Shown here in pieces: positions 32,533 through 43,159 of a stretch of DNA of 64,000 nt (the first letter of the stretch is position 1; the number at the start of each line of letters is the position of its first letter). The DNA is from Macrosoma leucophasiata (taxonomy: Eukaryota > Arthropoda > Insecta > Lepidoptera > Hedylidae). The notes below the pieces were generated by a model, which did not search any database, had not been told where the DNA came from, and saw nothing but the letters and a program-made list of their open reading frames with translations. The stretch covers positions 14,407,001 through 14,471,000 of the forward strand of contig JAWQUS010000016.1 in the NCBI GenBank assembly GCA_036365455.1. The letters run 5' to 3'. Both the position numbers and the translations under genes were made by a program.

Positions 32533-32823
32533 TTACTGGTGGTAGAGCTCCAGTGACGGAGCTCGCGGGCGTAGGCACCACCGCATTACCTAATATACTT
32601 GCCGCTAAATGGTAGTGTTCAACACTATCGTGTTCCGGTCAGGTGGTAATGTACGGCCCTGTAATTTCCGGCACAGAGGCATAAGACCTTAGGCCTCAGG
32701 AGTGGTAACGCATCTGCATTTTGACCTTGGTCTTTGTGTGGGTGTCTATAGGCTGCAGTCATCACTTAACATCAATGTGAACTGCATGCTTGTTTACCAC
32801 ATCCATTACATAAAAAAAAAAAA
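32533..32823 (+). repeat. Family A retroposon, full length
   Basis: TTACTGGTGGTAGAGCTCC through CCATTACATAAAAAAAAA. TTTTGATCAA before it and TTTTGATCCAA after it suggest a target duplication of about 10 bp. Confidence 0.9.
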
Positions 32824-32824
32824 C

Positions 32825-32932
32825 AAGTTTTGATCCAAATGGTCGACAAACGTCGTATAGGTAAAATACGTAACAGATAACGCTCTACAGACCCGAAATA
32901 AGACAAAGCCTCCTTCCTGTCGATGTGCAATA
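32825..32932 (-). repeat. Half copy of the TA-flanked MITE
   Basis: The complement reads AATATTGCACATCGA and TATTTCGGGTCTGTAGAGCG, matching the left half of the MITE at 37156-37407. Confidence 0.7.
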
Positions 32933-33071
32933 TTTTTTATTGGATATTATATTTCAACTATTAAAGAAAATTTTACAAGTGTGCGATATACCAAAAACTA
33001 ACGAGCGCGAGCACGTATCGCACATGGCCGGTTTCTAATATAATCTATTAATAATTTAGGTTATTCACCTT

Positions 33072-33194
33072 GCGTGCATGTATGAAGAGAAGAATGAATA
33101 TAGATGAGGCACGAGAGGTATGTCAGGACCGGGATATCTGGCGTTCTACACTCACTGCCTACCCCGTTAAGGACCTGACGTGAAGATACATACA
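33072..33194 (+). repeat. LINE-X 3'-end fragment
   Basis: GCGTGCATGTATGAAGAGAA, GATATCTGGCGTTCTACACT and GACGTGAAGATACATAC; strongly 5' truncated. Confidence 0.8.
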
Positions 33195-33612
33195 AATATG
33201 CCTATTAATTTTCGTTCATTCATCAATTTATTCGTATTTATTGAAACTGATCCTTATTTCACTCTGTAATATAAATAAAATTCCTTACTTACCTACCTAC
33301 AGGTAGTTAACGTACCTTTAGTTCATCCCCGACTGGTTTGGTCTAGAGCTATGAATTATTAACACTAGGTAATAGACACCTCAGTCACCGTGGGACCTAT
33401 AAATATTACACTTGTTTGGACAAAAGGCTTTCTAATGAAGAATGGAACCTGAATTTTCTATCCACAATTTGTATTGTACAATTTAACATTCTGAAGCAAT
33501 TTTGTTAGTAGATACTCGTACCTAGTAGTGTACAAATAATTACGTTAGACTAACTACAACTAATTTTATAGAATGCACTTGTTATGACAATCCATTTGCT
33601 ATTTATAAATTA
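33195..33612. other. AT-rich intronic stretch
   Basis: No recognised element. Confidence 0.35.
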
Positions 33613-33850
33613 CTGGCGGTCCGCCCCGGCTTCGCGCGGTTGCTATGTTACCTACCCTCTCCTATTCATCTTAGCGTGATGTTATATATATGCCTAAAGC
33701 CTTCCTCGATAAATAAGCTATATGACACTGAAATATTTTTTCAAATCGGACCAGTAGATCCTGAGATTAGCGCGTTCGAGCAAACAAAGAAACAAACTCT
33801 TCAGCTTTATAATATTCGTATAGATTCATTCATGTACATACATACATATA
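33613..33850 (-). repeat. Dispersed repeat with CCCCGGCTTCGCGCGGTTGC end
   Basis: Antisense relative of 18828-19012; contains TGTTACCTACCCTCTCCTAT and AGATCCTGAGATTAGCGCG. Followed by a CATA-rich tail. Confidence 0.7.
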
Positions 33851-33934
33851 TGAATTTGAATAAGAAGAACACAATATTCAAAGACCGTAAATAGCAATGG
33901 TAAATAGCATGAAGTTTTATAACTTTTATTAAAT

Positions 33935-34250
33935 ATGCCTCAGTAACCTAGTAGTAACAGACTGGGGTCCTGGGTTCGATTCTCGGGTTGGAGGCTATCA
34001 GAGATAACGGCGTAATAAAATCCTTCGTCTCTAGATCTAATTGGTATAAGTCCATTTTCTGGAAATTTCAGTATCTCGGCGTTTGGTAATGTTTTGTAAA
34101 ACGGAGATATCAACAGGCTTGCCATAATCTGTTACATGAGCCTAAACATAACCGGCCAATCATGGGTGTTTGCATGTATGCTTGAATGCATGCACGTACC
34201 TCTGCCTACCCCTTCGGGGATTACAGGCGTGAAGTTATGAAGTTACGTTT
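33935..34250 (+). mobile_element. SINE-1, near full length, diverged
   Basis: Head CAGTAACCTAGTAGTAAC, B box GGTTCGATTC, full body and the CTACCCCTTCGGGGATTACA end. The A box has changed, so transcription is unlikely. Confidence 0.85.
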
Positions 34251-34257
34251 ATCAATT

Positions 34258-34414
34258 ACTAGCAGCCCGCCCCGGCTTCGTACGGGTGCAATGTTATCTA
34301 CATTACTACTATCATGGTGATAAGAAGATCACATTTGTATATTATGACAGCCGTTTGAAAAATAATTTGCAGCTGCCTCCATAGATATCGTAAACGCCTT
34401 GCGTGGCATTCAGA
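34258..34414. repeat. Head of GC-ended dispersed repeat
   Basis: ACTAGCAGCCCGCCCCGGCT then CGTACGGGTGCAATGTTATC, as in the relatives at 33613 and 38092; soon loses similarity. Confidence 0.5.
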
Positions 34415-34685
34415 ATAAAGAGCCTTTTTGCTATCAAGCGGATTTGCGTCCGAACGCGGGTGTGGCCCGCATGCGTGTCACACAGATTCCATCTTTCACC
34501 CGCGTGCGGGATGCGATGCATGGCTTTTTATGTCGAATCTGTATACGACTGTATCTGTTAGCGACACACACCAAATTGCAACGGTGCAGATTTTTTGTTG
34601 TGCGTGTGGATCGCAGACGTGTTTACCCGCATGCGGGCACACCCGCGTACGGACGCAAACCCGCTTGACAGGTAAAGGCCCTACG
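34415..34685. mobile_element. MITE with about 60-bp TIRs
   Basis: CAAGCGGATTTGCGTCCG and ACGCGGGTGTGGCCCGCATG at the left match the inverted right end (CGCATGCGGGCACACCCGCG, GACGCAAACCCGCTTG). The outer parts pair as AGAGCCTTTTTG and its counterpart GGTAAAGGCCCT. About 270 bp, GC-rich, no transposase. hAT-like by end type; target duplication not resolved. Confidence 0.75.
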
Positions 34686-35069
34686 CAAAATTCAATTATT
34701 ATGTCTTGCGGTCTCACAGACTGGTGCGACTGGTTTATCTACAAACTACAGACATCTCGAGTGGCACATGAACTAAATTCGTTAAATTGCTAAACTTAGC
34801 AATCATATAACATTCCGCGTGGACCCACTCACGAATAACTGAACAACTTAGTTATACTTATCGGAACTATGTGATTTGTGAACTTGAAACTTGTCGTGGA
34901 TCGGTAACTCCCTTTAACACTTTAGTTTGTGTAACAACATTAATTTAAACATGGCTTACGATAGTTATATTCTCTGTGGAATTCTCAATTTGCTTTGACA
35001 AAGCCCGAGATCTCAAATGTTCTGTAGTACCAGGCACGAAAACGGGCAAAGTAACGTTTAACTCATGCA
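34686..35069. other. Intronic stretch without recognised element
   Basis: No exon or TE recognised. Confidence 0.35.
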
Positions 35070-35400
35070 ATCTACTTTCGTTTTACCAGTTACGTTTTAT
35101 CCCATGTAAAATGGTGACCCTATTGACTTCACCGGACACATTACCACTCCGCGGACACTCCGCCAAAATTCCACAATAAAACAAACGCTTAATTTGGTCT
35201 CTATTACACAGACATCAATCACTGACGTGTATTTACACGTGCACCTGTGTGCATAGCACGTAGAAAATACCAACCGTCGCCCATAAGAGGGGAGGTGGTT
35301 GGGTGATGCGGGGAAATCGGGCGTAACGTCGAAGTGTCCTTTCTATATGTTGTATTATTACATATTCTATGACATTACCAAACTCCAAGGTTGTTACTGA
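35070..35400 (-). mobile_element. Composite: SINE-1 carrying an internal insert, copy 2
   Basis: SINE-1 body (complement ATGGGATAAAACGTAACTGG) at 35070-35146, insert of about 225 bp between two ACATTACCA motifs, then SINE-1 again (CAAACTCCAAGG). The insert matches that in 32109-32375, at the same SINE position. Confidence 0.75.
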
Positions 35401-35462
35401 AAAAAAGTAATTTAATAAAAATTTGAAATTAAAACAAGCGGAATCTGTAAATATATAAAGTA

Positions 35463-35760
35463 CTAGCTGTGCCCGCGACTTCGTCCGCGTGCGATTTTAT
35501 GTTTGTTCAGTATCGACCCGGGCACGTCAGCTATCTGCCAGTGCCGTTCCCGAGATTAGCCGGTACAAACAGACAGACAGACTGACGGACAAGCAGAAAA
35601 AAATTTACAAAAATTGTAAAAAATGTGGTTTTGGTATATGTACCGGGTATACATACATATATAACCATTTAGTAAAAAGCAGTTATTTTAATATTACAAG
35701 CAGACACTCCAATTTTATTTATTTGTATAGATTGTCAACGCAAATACATTCACGATTTTC
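35463..35760 (+). repeat. Dispersed retroposon with CCCGCGACTTCGTCCGCGT head
   Basis: CTAGCTGTGCCCGCGACTTC, ACAGACAGACAGACTGACGG and GGTTTTGGTATATGTACCGG. The longer relative at 40752-41510 contains the same 3' part. Confidence 0.75.
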
Positions 35761-36573
35761 CATCTGACGTTATTTGTAACTTAATATTATATTTCCTCAT
35801 CGGATACACAAAAATCTTTTCCAAGAATCATTCAGCAACGGTTCTATTCAGAACTTCCTTGATCATTACGCAGTTAAAAGATATGAATAAAAATGCCACA
35901 AAACGTAATTTTATATTAAAGCCCTTTCAATAAGCGACACAAGAATATTCACATACAGTAACTTATAGGTACCCCTATTTAATCTACTACCTACCTACAC
36001 GTTAATTTTTTTTTCTTATTCCTATTTTTTTACATTTATTGTGCATTCGGCCTTCGGTTGCTCATTAACTCAAATGCAACGTAATAAGTATTATGTTATG
36101 TATGATGTATGATCAGTCTTTATTCTTATAATGCGATTATGTGACTGATATTTAATACACGTGTTGGATTTAAACTCTGGTTCACGGTCTAGAGCTACAA
36201 AGCGAGAAATACTTAAACAAAATCAAGTATTGTTATTTTCGAAATTGACGTCGAAGAATAAACAATTCTTATATAGCAAAAACTTTGATATACGTTTGAT
36301 TCAAGGGGGAGCGAGAGCCGTCCCTGGTAGCACAACAGTTGGCAGAGTGAGTGACGTGCCTAATAGCTTGATACACAAATCATATTAAGATTCACGCCAC
36401 CAGCAACTACTTGATTGCGCCACCAAGTTACCAGGTGGTGGTGTGCCAGGTGGCACCACTATGGTGTTCTTGTACAATAGGGCTCATAAAGTAAAAAAAA
36501 AATAAGTTATACGAAGTTCAACAAAATTAATTTGCACTTGGTTAGTCGTATGGAATTAAAACTAGTTACTAAC
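35761..36573. other. Intronic stretch next to iRhom exon A
   Basis: No TE or additional exon recognised. A GGTGGTGTGCCAGGTGGCAC run lies near 36435. Confidence 0.35.
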
Positions 36574-36951
36574 CTAATATCATCATCGTCAGGATGATGG
36601 TCCGGCGGCAGGTCGTGTCGAAGGTCGCCGAGCGCCCGCGCCGCGTGTCGTCTCCGCCTCTCGTACCACAGCCTCCTTTGTTCCCTCTCATTATCCCTCT
36701 GCACTCCAAAGAACGTCTGCGTCTCCCGCTTAAGGTAATCCCGCACCGCAACTGTGTGGACCCTGCGCAATCTGACTCCATCTTCTTGAGCCGGTTGCGG
36801 TACCGCCTCAGGAGGTGGTTGCACGGGTGCAGGAGGTGCCGATACGACTCTGGGAGGAGACGCGGGCGCAGGGAGGGGAGGTGCTGATGCTGCCGGGCCT
36901 GGTGAACTCTGGCAGGTCAGTTGAGGTGCCAGCAGACCGGCACTTGAACGC
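36574..36951 (-). CDS. rho-5: Inactive rhomboid (iRhom), internal exon A
   Basis: 378-nt exon with acceptor TTTGTTACAG before 36951 and donor GTTAGT after 36574. It enters with 1 nt of a split codon, is open for 125 codons and leaves AG (phase 2), which the T at 17437 completes. The first ~60 residues are Pro/Ala/Ser-rich. The rest is basic: VRDYLKRETQTFFGV, an Arg-rich run, ARALGDLRHDLPPD and an acidic end. In iRhoms the conserved cytoplasmic motif is a TIRRGTADWFGV-like block followed by a basic stretch and a DLP segment, the same order. iRhoms are catalytically dead rhomboid relatives in the secretory pathway that control the fate of EGF-type ligands or ADAM17. This exon would lie in the cytosolic tail. 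Upstream exons were not recognised. Alternative: another protein with a similar basic motif. Confidence 0.8.
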
Positions 36952-37155
36952 CTGTAACAAAGGAAAATTTAGTTTAAAATTGGAAGCGAGAAGCGCTGTA
37001 TTGCGATTTAAATGGTCCCGACACTATTGAGCAGTTAGTATGGTGATAATTTTACTACGTAAACATTTTCTTAGAATCCTGTTCTCGTAATGTCCTCTTT
37101 ATCCTCCACTCCCTAAGGAAATTACATTCTAAACGTCATCCGTCTCCAACTAGTA

Positions 37156-37407
37156 CAGTGCTCAACTATAAATATTGCACATCGAGCCTAGGAAGGAGAC
37201 TTCGGCTTATTTCGGGTCTGTAGAGAGTTATCGCTTTCCCACCGTACCTATTTGACGTTTGTCGACCCTTTTGATCAAGTTTTGACCAATACCGGACTGT
37301 CTGTGCTTACGTAGGCAGTGTGCAAGAGAGATAACGCTCTACGAAGTCGAAATGAGCCGATTGTCTCTTTCGTAGGCTCGATGTGCAATAGTAATTATTG
37401 AGTACTG
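37156..37407. mobile_element. MITE with long TIRs and TA duplication
   Basis: 252 bp. Ends CAGTGCTCAACTA and the complement of CAGTACTCAATAA, TIRs of about 85 bp including TTGCACATCGAGCCTA. TA at 37154-37155 and 37408-37409 fits Tc1/mariner-type insertion. No ORF. A half copy is at 32825-32932. Confidence 0.85.
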
Positions 37408-38091
37408 TACTTTTGGATGGACGTTGCCTGTCAGTTGATCAGTAGCGAAAGAGTTTTCAAAATCAGGTGGTCTATACAATATGTTCATCGCCGCGCGACC
37501 GAACGTAACAGCTATTTTCCATGTTAAAAGTTATTCATAATTATAAGTAAAAGACCCCTAAAATTTATAAAAGTCTCTTTAAATTACCTTGTATATTGAT
37601 TGGAACAGTGCCGTTATTAAATAACTGTATACCTATGGAATAAACAACATTTAACTAGAAATAATTTTATATCACGCCAAATATGGTTGCGTAGAAATGA
37701 TATTCATTATTATTGAAAATTCATGTCGTTCAACCGTTTTATTCATATTAGTCACACAATTTAGGCCAATTTGTATTATACAAGGAACAATAAATTGCAG
37801 AGACGTGAGCTATTTTGAATTTTCTACGAATTGTTTGTAGGTATGTACAATAAATAATGTAACTCATAATGGGTAATGAAAATTATAATGGCATTAAGAT
37901 GTAAATGGGTCGTTGATCATTGCTATGATCTCAGAACTATATCTTTAACACTAATAAAAAATGCTTTATTCATTTTAAACGGTATATCAACTAACATCGC
38001 AAGAGCTCCCATAGTGGGTTAAGAAACCTGTGTTACAGGGTACCCCGCTCATCCTCCAAGGCAATTAAAGTTACACATATATGATACTAGC
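37408..38091. other. AT-rich stretch without recognised element
   Basis: Nothing supported. Confidence 0.35.
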
Positions 38092-38290
38092 GGCCCGCCC
38101 CGGCTTCGCGCGGTTGCAATGTTACCTACCCTCTCCTATTCACCTGTTATATAACCTAAAGTCTATTTGAGCTACCTAAAACTGAAAGATTTTTTCAAAT
38201 CGGACCAGTAGATCCTGAGTTTAGCGCGTTTAAGCAAACAAACAAAGAAACTCTTCAGCTTTATAACACGAGTATTAAGTAAGTATAGAT
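38092..38290 (-). repeat. Dispersed repeat with CCCCGGCTTCGCGCGGTTGC end
   Basis: GCGGCCCGCCCCGGCTTCGC then TTACCTACCCTCTCCTATTC and GACCAGTAGATCCTGAG; same family as 33613-33850. Confidence 0.75.
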
Positions 38291-38879
38291 ATATCTAAAA
38301 ATATTGCAAAATTTTGATACAATAACATAAACATAGCATAATAACTTAAATAAGGTTGAGTGTGTGTTTGAGTGCGCATTTGAGTTACGTCATCTTTTCA
38401 TACAACATTCAGTTTCTTCATATAATTATGTTAGGAGAGTTTGTGTTATCACTCGGATCGTTTCAATTCAGATCGTAGGATAAATATTAAGTCTACTATT
38501 GAATAAATTGTAAAGTTTGTATGATTGATAGGCGAAATGCCTTTTCCTAAACTTAGTACTACATTGTGGGAGCTGGCAAACAGGTGGATTATGGTGTACA
38601 TCTAATAGGCCATTATTACTTAAAATGCTAGTCTCCATTAATACACTTAATACAAATTAAAATACTAAGCATAAAATACTGGCAAAGCGTAGGTATAAAT
38701 CTTCGCAAAATAATTTACAAAAATATCATGACTAGCCTAACCTAAGCCCAAAAATTGAGAACAAAATACCTAATCTGTAAATTTTGTCGCGTGAAAAGTT
38801 TATACTTTAAGGATTCATGATACATTATGAACAACCATAACTACGAAGTCCACCGAAGAAAAACTGTTTTATTTAGTTT
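38291..38879. other. AT-rich stretch without recognised element
   Basis: Nothing supported. Confidence 0.35.
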
Positions 38880-39150
38880 TCCTTGTGAAATGTATCGGTT
38901 TCAACGTAACTGTATGTTTTCTTGAATATTTTTTTCTTCTTATCTAATAGGAAGTTTAAACTGTAAGTTTGTTATCACTACATTAACATAATATCTATTT
39001 TACTTTATATAATAGTTATTCACTCCACTCGTAGCTGCGTCGTGTCGTCGATGACTCTAGGTAATTATTGATTCTTATTGACTTTTCGAAAATGCTTGTA
39101 AAATCTTACTCGAAATAAAAAATATTTTCTTTTTCTTTTTTCTTGTTAAG
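38880..39150 (+). repeat. Non-LTR element 3' end
   Basis: TTATTCACTCC, GACTCTAGGTAATTATTG and TACTCGAAATAAAAAATATT then TTTTTC runs match the end of the LINE 3' region at 8410-8995. Confidence 0.65.
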
Positions 39151-39529
39151 AAAATTCTAAACCACATAAATCCTAGTGCATTCAAAGAAACATAACTCTT
39201 AAACAATGAAAGGCATGTACACAAAGCATGCTATTGGTCTATTACCGATGTTTAACGTTTGAATTGGAATAATAAAATCGGGAGCGCCTCTAGACATTCA
39301 ATTTATGGCCACGGTATTCGTAATGCCGACTGGAGCCATCGTTAAATTGTCTGGATTCGGTATTTCCCACTGCAATTTCATCGCAAATCAATTTTCAATT
39401 ATTGAAAGTCAATAATTGGAAATGGTTACGGATAATTCCGTTCTAAGGATCTGTAAGTACTTGTTACGGAATGCTGATGCTTTTAGTCACTTTATTGAGT
39501 GTAGCAGACGTACTTTGCTAGATTGAAAT

Positions 39530-40572
39530 ATTTATTTATTTATTTATTCTTTATTGCCACAATATAAATATCGGAACAAATGGCGGACTTAATGCTAAAA
39601 GCATTCTCTACCAGTCAACCATTGGTAGTATAGAAAAGAAAATGGTGAGCGGCATTAGTAAAAAAAATAAAATAATTAGAAATGCTTATAATGAAACAAA
39701 AATGTTAACACTAATAATACTTTCTTACACACATAGATATAAGAATATACGTACATACATAAAATAGTACATAAACCTACAAAATAATCTACATAATTAA
39801 ATATATAATATACAATAAATATATATTTAAATATGGATGATGATTTTACGAAAAATTACGTTCGAAAATATTCCTTAACCCTTTTTTTGAACGTTATTTT
39901 TGAAGTGAGCTTACGTATATCCTCTGGAAGAGCATTCCACAAACGTACTACTTGGACAAGAAATGAACTGGATACAAAGCTGGAACTGTGAAGTGGTATA
40001 GAAAGAATATTAGAATTATTAGAGCGCAATTGAAGTGAATGAGAAGACGAAAGATATTGAAATTTGCATTTTAAATAAGAAGGAGATGTAGGATCGGTAA
40101 GAATAGAAAAAAGTTGGTTAAGAAGCCGTGCTTGTCTTCGCTGTCGAACAGGAAGCCAATGAAGTTTTGTTCGAAACGAAGAAACATGGTCAAACTTGCG
40201 AAGACAAAAAATAAAGCGGATTGAGTTATTAATTAATCGATCAAGTTTGTCCAATAAAATCTCATTTAGATCCGAATAACACACATCAGCATAATCAATG
40301 ATGGGAAAAATGAGAGCCTGAACAAGACGAATCTTAGTTTCAATTGGCAGGAAATTTCTAAGTCGGTTGAGGGAATGAAGAGCACCATACACAGCTCGGC
40401 TCACCTCACTGATATGGACTCTCCAGCTTAGAGTTGCATCAATGTATAAGCCCAGATCCTTGACGGCTGAAGAAAAAGTTATTATTTGACTTTCATACTT
40501 GACCGGAGTAATAGCACTATAATTTAATTTACATAACTGTCGTGAACTACCAAGTATGATAATTGTCAACGA
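39530..40572 (-). pseudogene. Non-LTR retrotransposon, Jockey-like, 5'-truncated
   Basis: The minus strand holds an open 237-codon frame (40569-39856) for the post-catalytic part of a reverse transcriptase: VKDLGLYIDATLSWRVHI, FPIIDYADVCYSDL, LHWLPVRQRR and RLWNALPEDIR. These blocks are typical of the C-terminus of arthropod Jockey/CR1-group elements. A 3' UTR of about 320 bp ends in TAAATAAATA repeats (TTTATTTATTTA at 39531 on the plus strand). The catalytic domain and endonuclease are missing; 5' truncation near 40572. The uninterrupted frame suggests a fairly recent insertion. Confidence 0.85.
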
Positions 40573-40751
40573 TGTTTCTATTGAACTGAATCTGCTTTAT
40601 ACACCGACCATAGAATTTTGATTTATGATAGAAAGCGCTGTTTTGCTTGCAATTCCGAGTGGGAGTCTAAATTGGGAAGTTATTTATATTTTGTATATTT
40701 CTTCAACTGACATGATTAACAATTGCGCCTTATTAGTTTTGTATTATTTAT

Positions 40752-41510
40752 AACTAGCTGTGCCCGCGACTTCGTCCACGTGAGAAAAAATAAGATTGTT
40801 CAGTATATTCCCGGACGAAATTGTGGGCGCAGCTAGTATAAAAGTAGCCTAAGTTACTCCTTATTACATCAGCTATCTGCCAGTGAAAGTCCCGTCAAAA
40901 TCGGAGACACTCAAATTCTATTTATTTGTATGTAGGTATGTATGTATGTATGGTTGTATGGAGATAAAAGTAGCCTAAGTTACTCCTTATCACATCAGCT
41001 ATCGGCCAGTGAAAGTCGCGTCAAAATCGGAGACACTCAAATTCTATTTATTTGTATGTAGGTATGTATGTATGTATGGTTGTATGGAGATAAAAGTAGC
41101 TTAAGTTACTCCTTATTACATCAGCTACCTACATGTGGAAGTCCCGTCAAAGTCGGATACACTCCAATCTACTTATTTGTATGTAGGTATGTATGTATGT
41201 ATGGATGTATGGAAATAAAAGTAGCCTAAGTTACTCCTTATCACATCAGCTATCTGCCAGTGAAAGTCCCGTCAAAATCGGTCAAGCCGTTCCCAAGATT
41301 AGCCCCGCCAAACAGACAGACAGACAGACAGACAGACCGACAGACAGACAAAAATTGTAAAAAATGTTGTTTTGGTATATGTACCGTGTATACATACTTA
41401 TGCATTTAGTAAAAAGCTGTTATTTTTATATTACAAACAGACACTCCAATTTTATTTATTTGTTTGTATTTGTATGTATGTATAGATATTCTACAATGAA
41501 GTCCTAAGTT
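40752..41510 (+). repeat. Dispersed retroposon with 126-bp internal tandem array
   Basis: Head CTAGCTGTGCCCGCGACTTC, tail part ACAGACAGACAGACAGACC and TTTTGGTATATGTACCGTG as at 35463-35760. Between them a unit starting ATAAAAGTAGC repeats from 40838, 40964, 41090 and 41215 (126, 126 and 125 bp). Each unit includes TCAGCTATCTGCCAGTGAAA and a GTATGTATGTATG run. Confidence 0.85.
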
Positions 41511-41684
41511 CCCGGCTCGAGTCTAATCTATAAAAATCTCGTGTTTGCGGTCACATTTCTCCGAAATGACTAGACCGATTTTAATACTTTTTTGTATATA
41601 TTTGATATGTATGAAAATATTTAGGTCGTAAAGTTGAATACCAAAGTATAAAGTTTGATGGGACAGAACTATTAGAGATGAAGT
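41511..41684. repeat. Short dispersed-repeat fragment
   Basis: AATCTATAAAAATCTCGTGT, CGAAATGACTAGACCGATTT: an opening and middle commonly seen in dispersed insect repeats. Source unknown. Confidence 0.45.
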
Positions 41685-41825
41685 TTAGAAATTAAAGAAA
41701 AAACGGAAAGAAAATTTTGACTTACTTAACCTCAGGATAAAGCGGCTGAACTGGTTATTCTGAGGTCACAGGTTCGATTCCTGCCCGAAGTCAAATTTTT
41801 CATTCCGTTTTTCTTCAATTTCTAA
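41685..41825 (+). repeat. tRNA-like repeat with inverted ends
   Basis: TTAGAAATTAAAG...CGGAAAGAAAATTTTGACTT at the left matches the inverse of CGAAGTCAAATTTTTCATTC...TTCTTCAATTTCTAA at the right, with a tRNA-like core between (B box GGTTCGATTCC, T stem CAGG/CCTG). The anticodon arm is degenerate. Related in the AAGTCAAATTTTT flank to the repeats at 41888-42382. Confidence 0.7.
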
Positions 41826-41887
41826 AGTTCACTCGCATGTGCTATCGCGAAAAATAAATGTAACAACTACAAGAGTCATTATTTTAT

Positions 41888-42083
41888 TATAAAGTAAAAT
41901 GGAAAGAAAAAATTGACTTCAGGCGAGACTCGAACTCGCGGCCTACTGGGAATCTAGTCTAGCCGCTCTTCCAATTCAGCTACTGAAGTCCTGCCCGATT
42001 TGTCAAATATTTCCTTCACATTTGTTGCATTGCTTTATGGTAGCAGCAGCGCCATCTATTGCCAACTATGCTAGTTAGGCAAC
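41888..42083 (-). repeat. tRNA-like repeat, copy 2 (left arm of an inverted pair)
   Basis: Core 41916-41989 (minus) keeps the acceptor ACTTCAG/CTGAAGT and T stem, but the D stem has a mismatch (GCTG/GAGC). Flank GGTAGCAGCAGCGCCATCTA as in the other copies. Confidence 0.8.
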
Positions 42084-42187
42084 ATATTTCACAAGCATGT
42101 GTTAATGCGAAATAATTATAAAACAATTATTAAGGGTAAAAGCGACTTCTTTACGATATTCAATAAACTGCAAAGTCTATTATATCG

Positions 42188-42382
42188 GTTGCCTAACTAG
42201 CATAGTTGGCAATAGATGGCGCTGCTGCTACCATAAAGCAATGCTATAAATATGAAAGAAAGATTTGACAAATCGGGCAGGACTTCAGTAGCTCAATTGG
42301 AAGAGCGGCTGAACTAGATTCCCAGTAGGCCGCGAGTTCAAGTCTCGCCTGAAGTCAAATTTTTCTTTACATTTTTTCTTTA
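42188..42382 (+). repeat. tRNA-like repeat, copy 3 (right arm of an inverted pair)
   Basis: Core 42282-42355 with acceptor ACTTCAG/CTGAAGT, D stem GCTC/GAGC, T stem CGAG/CTCG and anticodon loop CTAGATT. Together with 41888-42083 it forms an inverted repeat of about 195-bp arms and a 104-bp spacer. Confidence 0.8.
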
Positions 42383-42654
42383 AAATAAAAAAACTATTAG
42401 AGACATTGATTTTTGGTTTAATTGGCGAGATTATCAACGCCCTGGTTTATGAAATATGTATAACGTTAATAGATTCACGCCCCTTGATAAGAGTGGCCCT
42501 GATAATGAATTGCAAGGTTCTCAAATTCTACAAAAGTATCTAAAATTACTAATTAGAGCACGACCATCGCATTTCCACCATATACTGATATCTAATATAC
42601 CTACCTCAATAGGTAGGTATATGTAGGTACACCAGTGTGTATGGCATATAATAA

Positions 42655-42790
42655 TGGCAACCCATTATAATATACGTCCCACTGCTGGGCACGAGTCTCT
42701 CCCCTTTTTGGGGGGAGGCCTGGAGCTTACTCCACCACGCTGCTCCAATGCGGATTTTTTGGAGGTGGGCTTTAGGCTTGTGTATGGCAT
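42655..42790 (-). repeat. 5S-derived SINE tail, antisense fragment
   Basis: GTCCCACTGCTGGGCACGAG, GAGGCCTGGAGCTTACTCC and GCTGCTCCAATGCGG are the complement of the 3' half of the SINE at 45286-45617. The 5S-like head is missing. Confidence 0.8.
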
Positions 42791-42867
42791 GCTTAATGAT
42801 AATTACTGGTAGCTGACACTATTCAGGTTATTATCATAAAATATTGTTATGGGAACATAAAAACTGG

Positions 42868-43159
42868 TTACTGGTGGTAGAGCTCCAGTGACGGAGCTCG
42901 CGGGCGTAGGCACCACCGCATTACCTGATTTACTTGCCGCTAAATGGTAGTGTTCAGCACTATCGTGTTCCGGTCAGGTGGTAATGTACGGCCCTGTAAT
43001 TTCCGGCACAGAGGCATAACACCTTAGGCCTCAGGAGTGGTAACGCATTTGCATTTTGACCTTGGTCTTTGTGTGGGTGTCTATAGGCTGCAGTCATCAC
43101 TTAACATCAATGTGAACTGCATGCTTGTTTGCGACGTCAATTACATAAAAAAAAAAAAA
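42868..43159 (+). repeat. Family A retroposon, full length
   Basis: TTACTGGTGGTAGAGCTCC to ATTACATAAAAAAAAAAAA; few differences from 32533 and 43828, so young. Confidence 0.9.

Larger units (their letters stand above)
17438..36573 (-). other. iRhom intron between exons A and B (19.1 kb)
   Basis: Bounded by the donor GTTAGT after 36574 and the acceptor before 17437, with matching phase (2+1). It contains the 15-bp minisatellite, mariner relic, long-TIR element, several MITEs and SINEs. An additional small exon inside cannot be excluded, but none was recognised and the phases join without one. Confidence 0.6.

Noticed and set aside
34399..34793. Frames over the GC-rich block at 34.4-34.8 kb as a possible iRhom exon
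   Set aside because: The block is explained by the inverted repeats of a MITE, and the neighbouring exons already join in phase without it.
42282..42355. Functional tRNA gene (anticodon loop would read AGA)
   Set aside because: The core is part of a repeat with shared long flanks, the anticodon stem has a mismatch, and a Ser tRNA would need a long variable arm.
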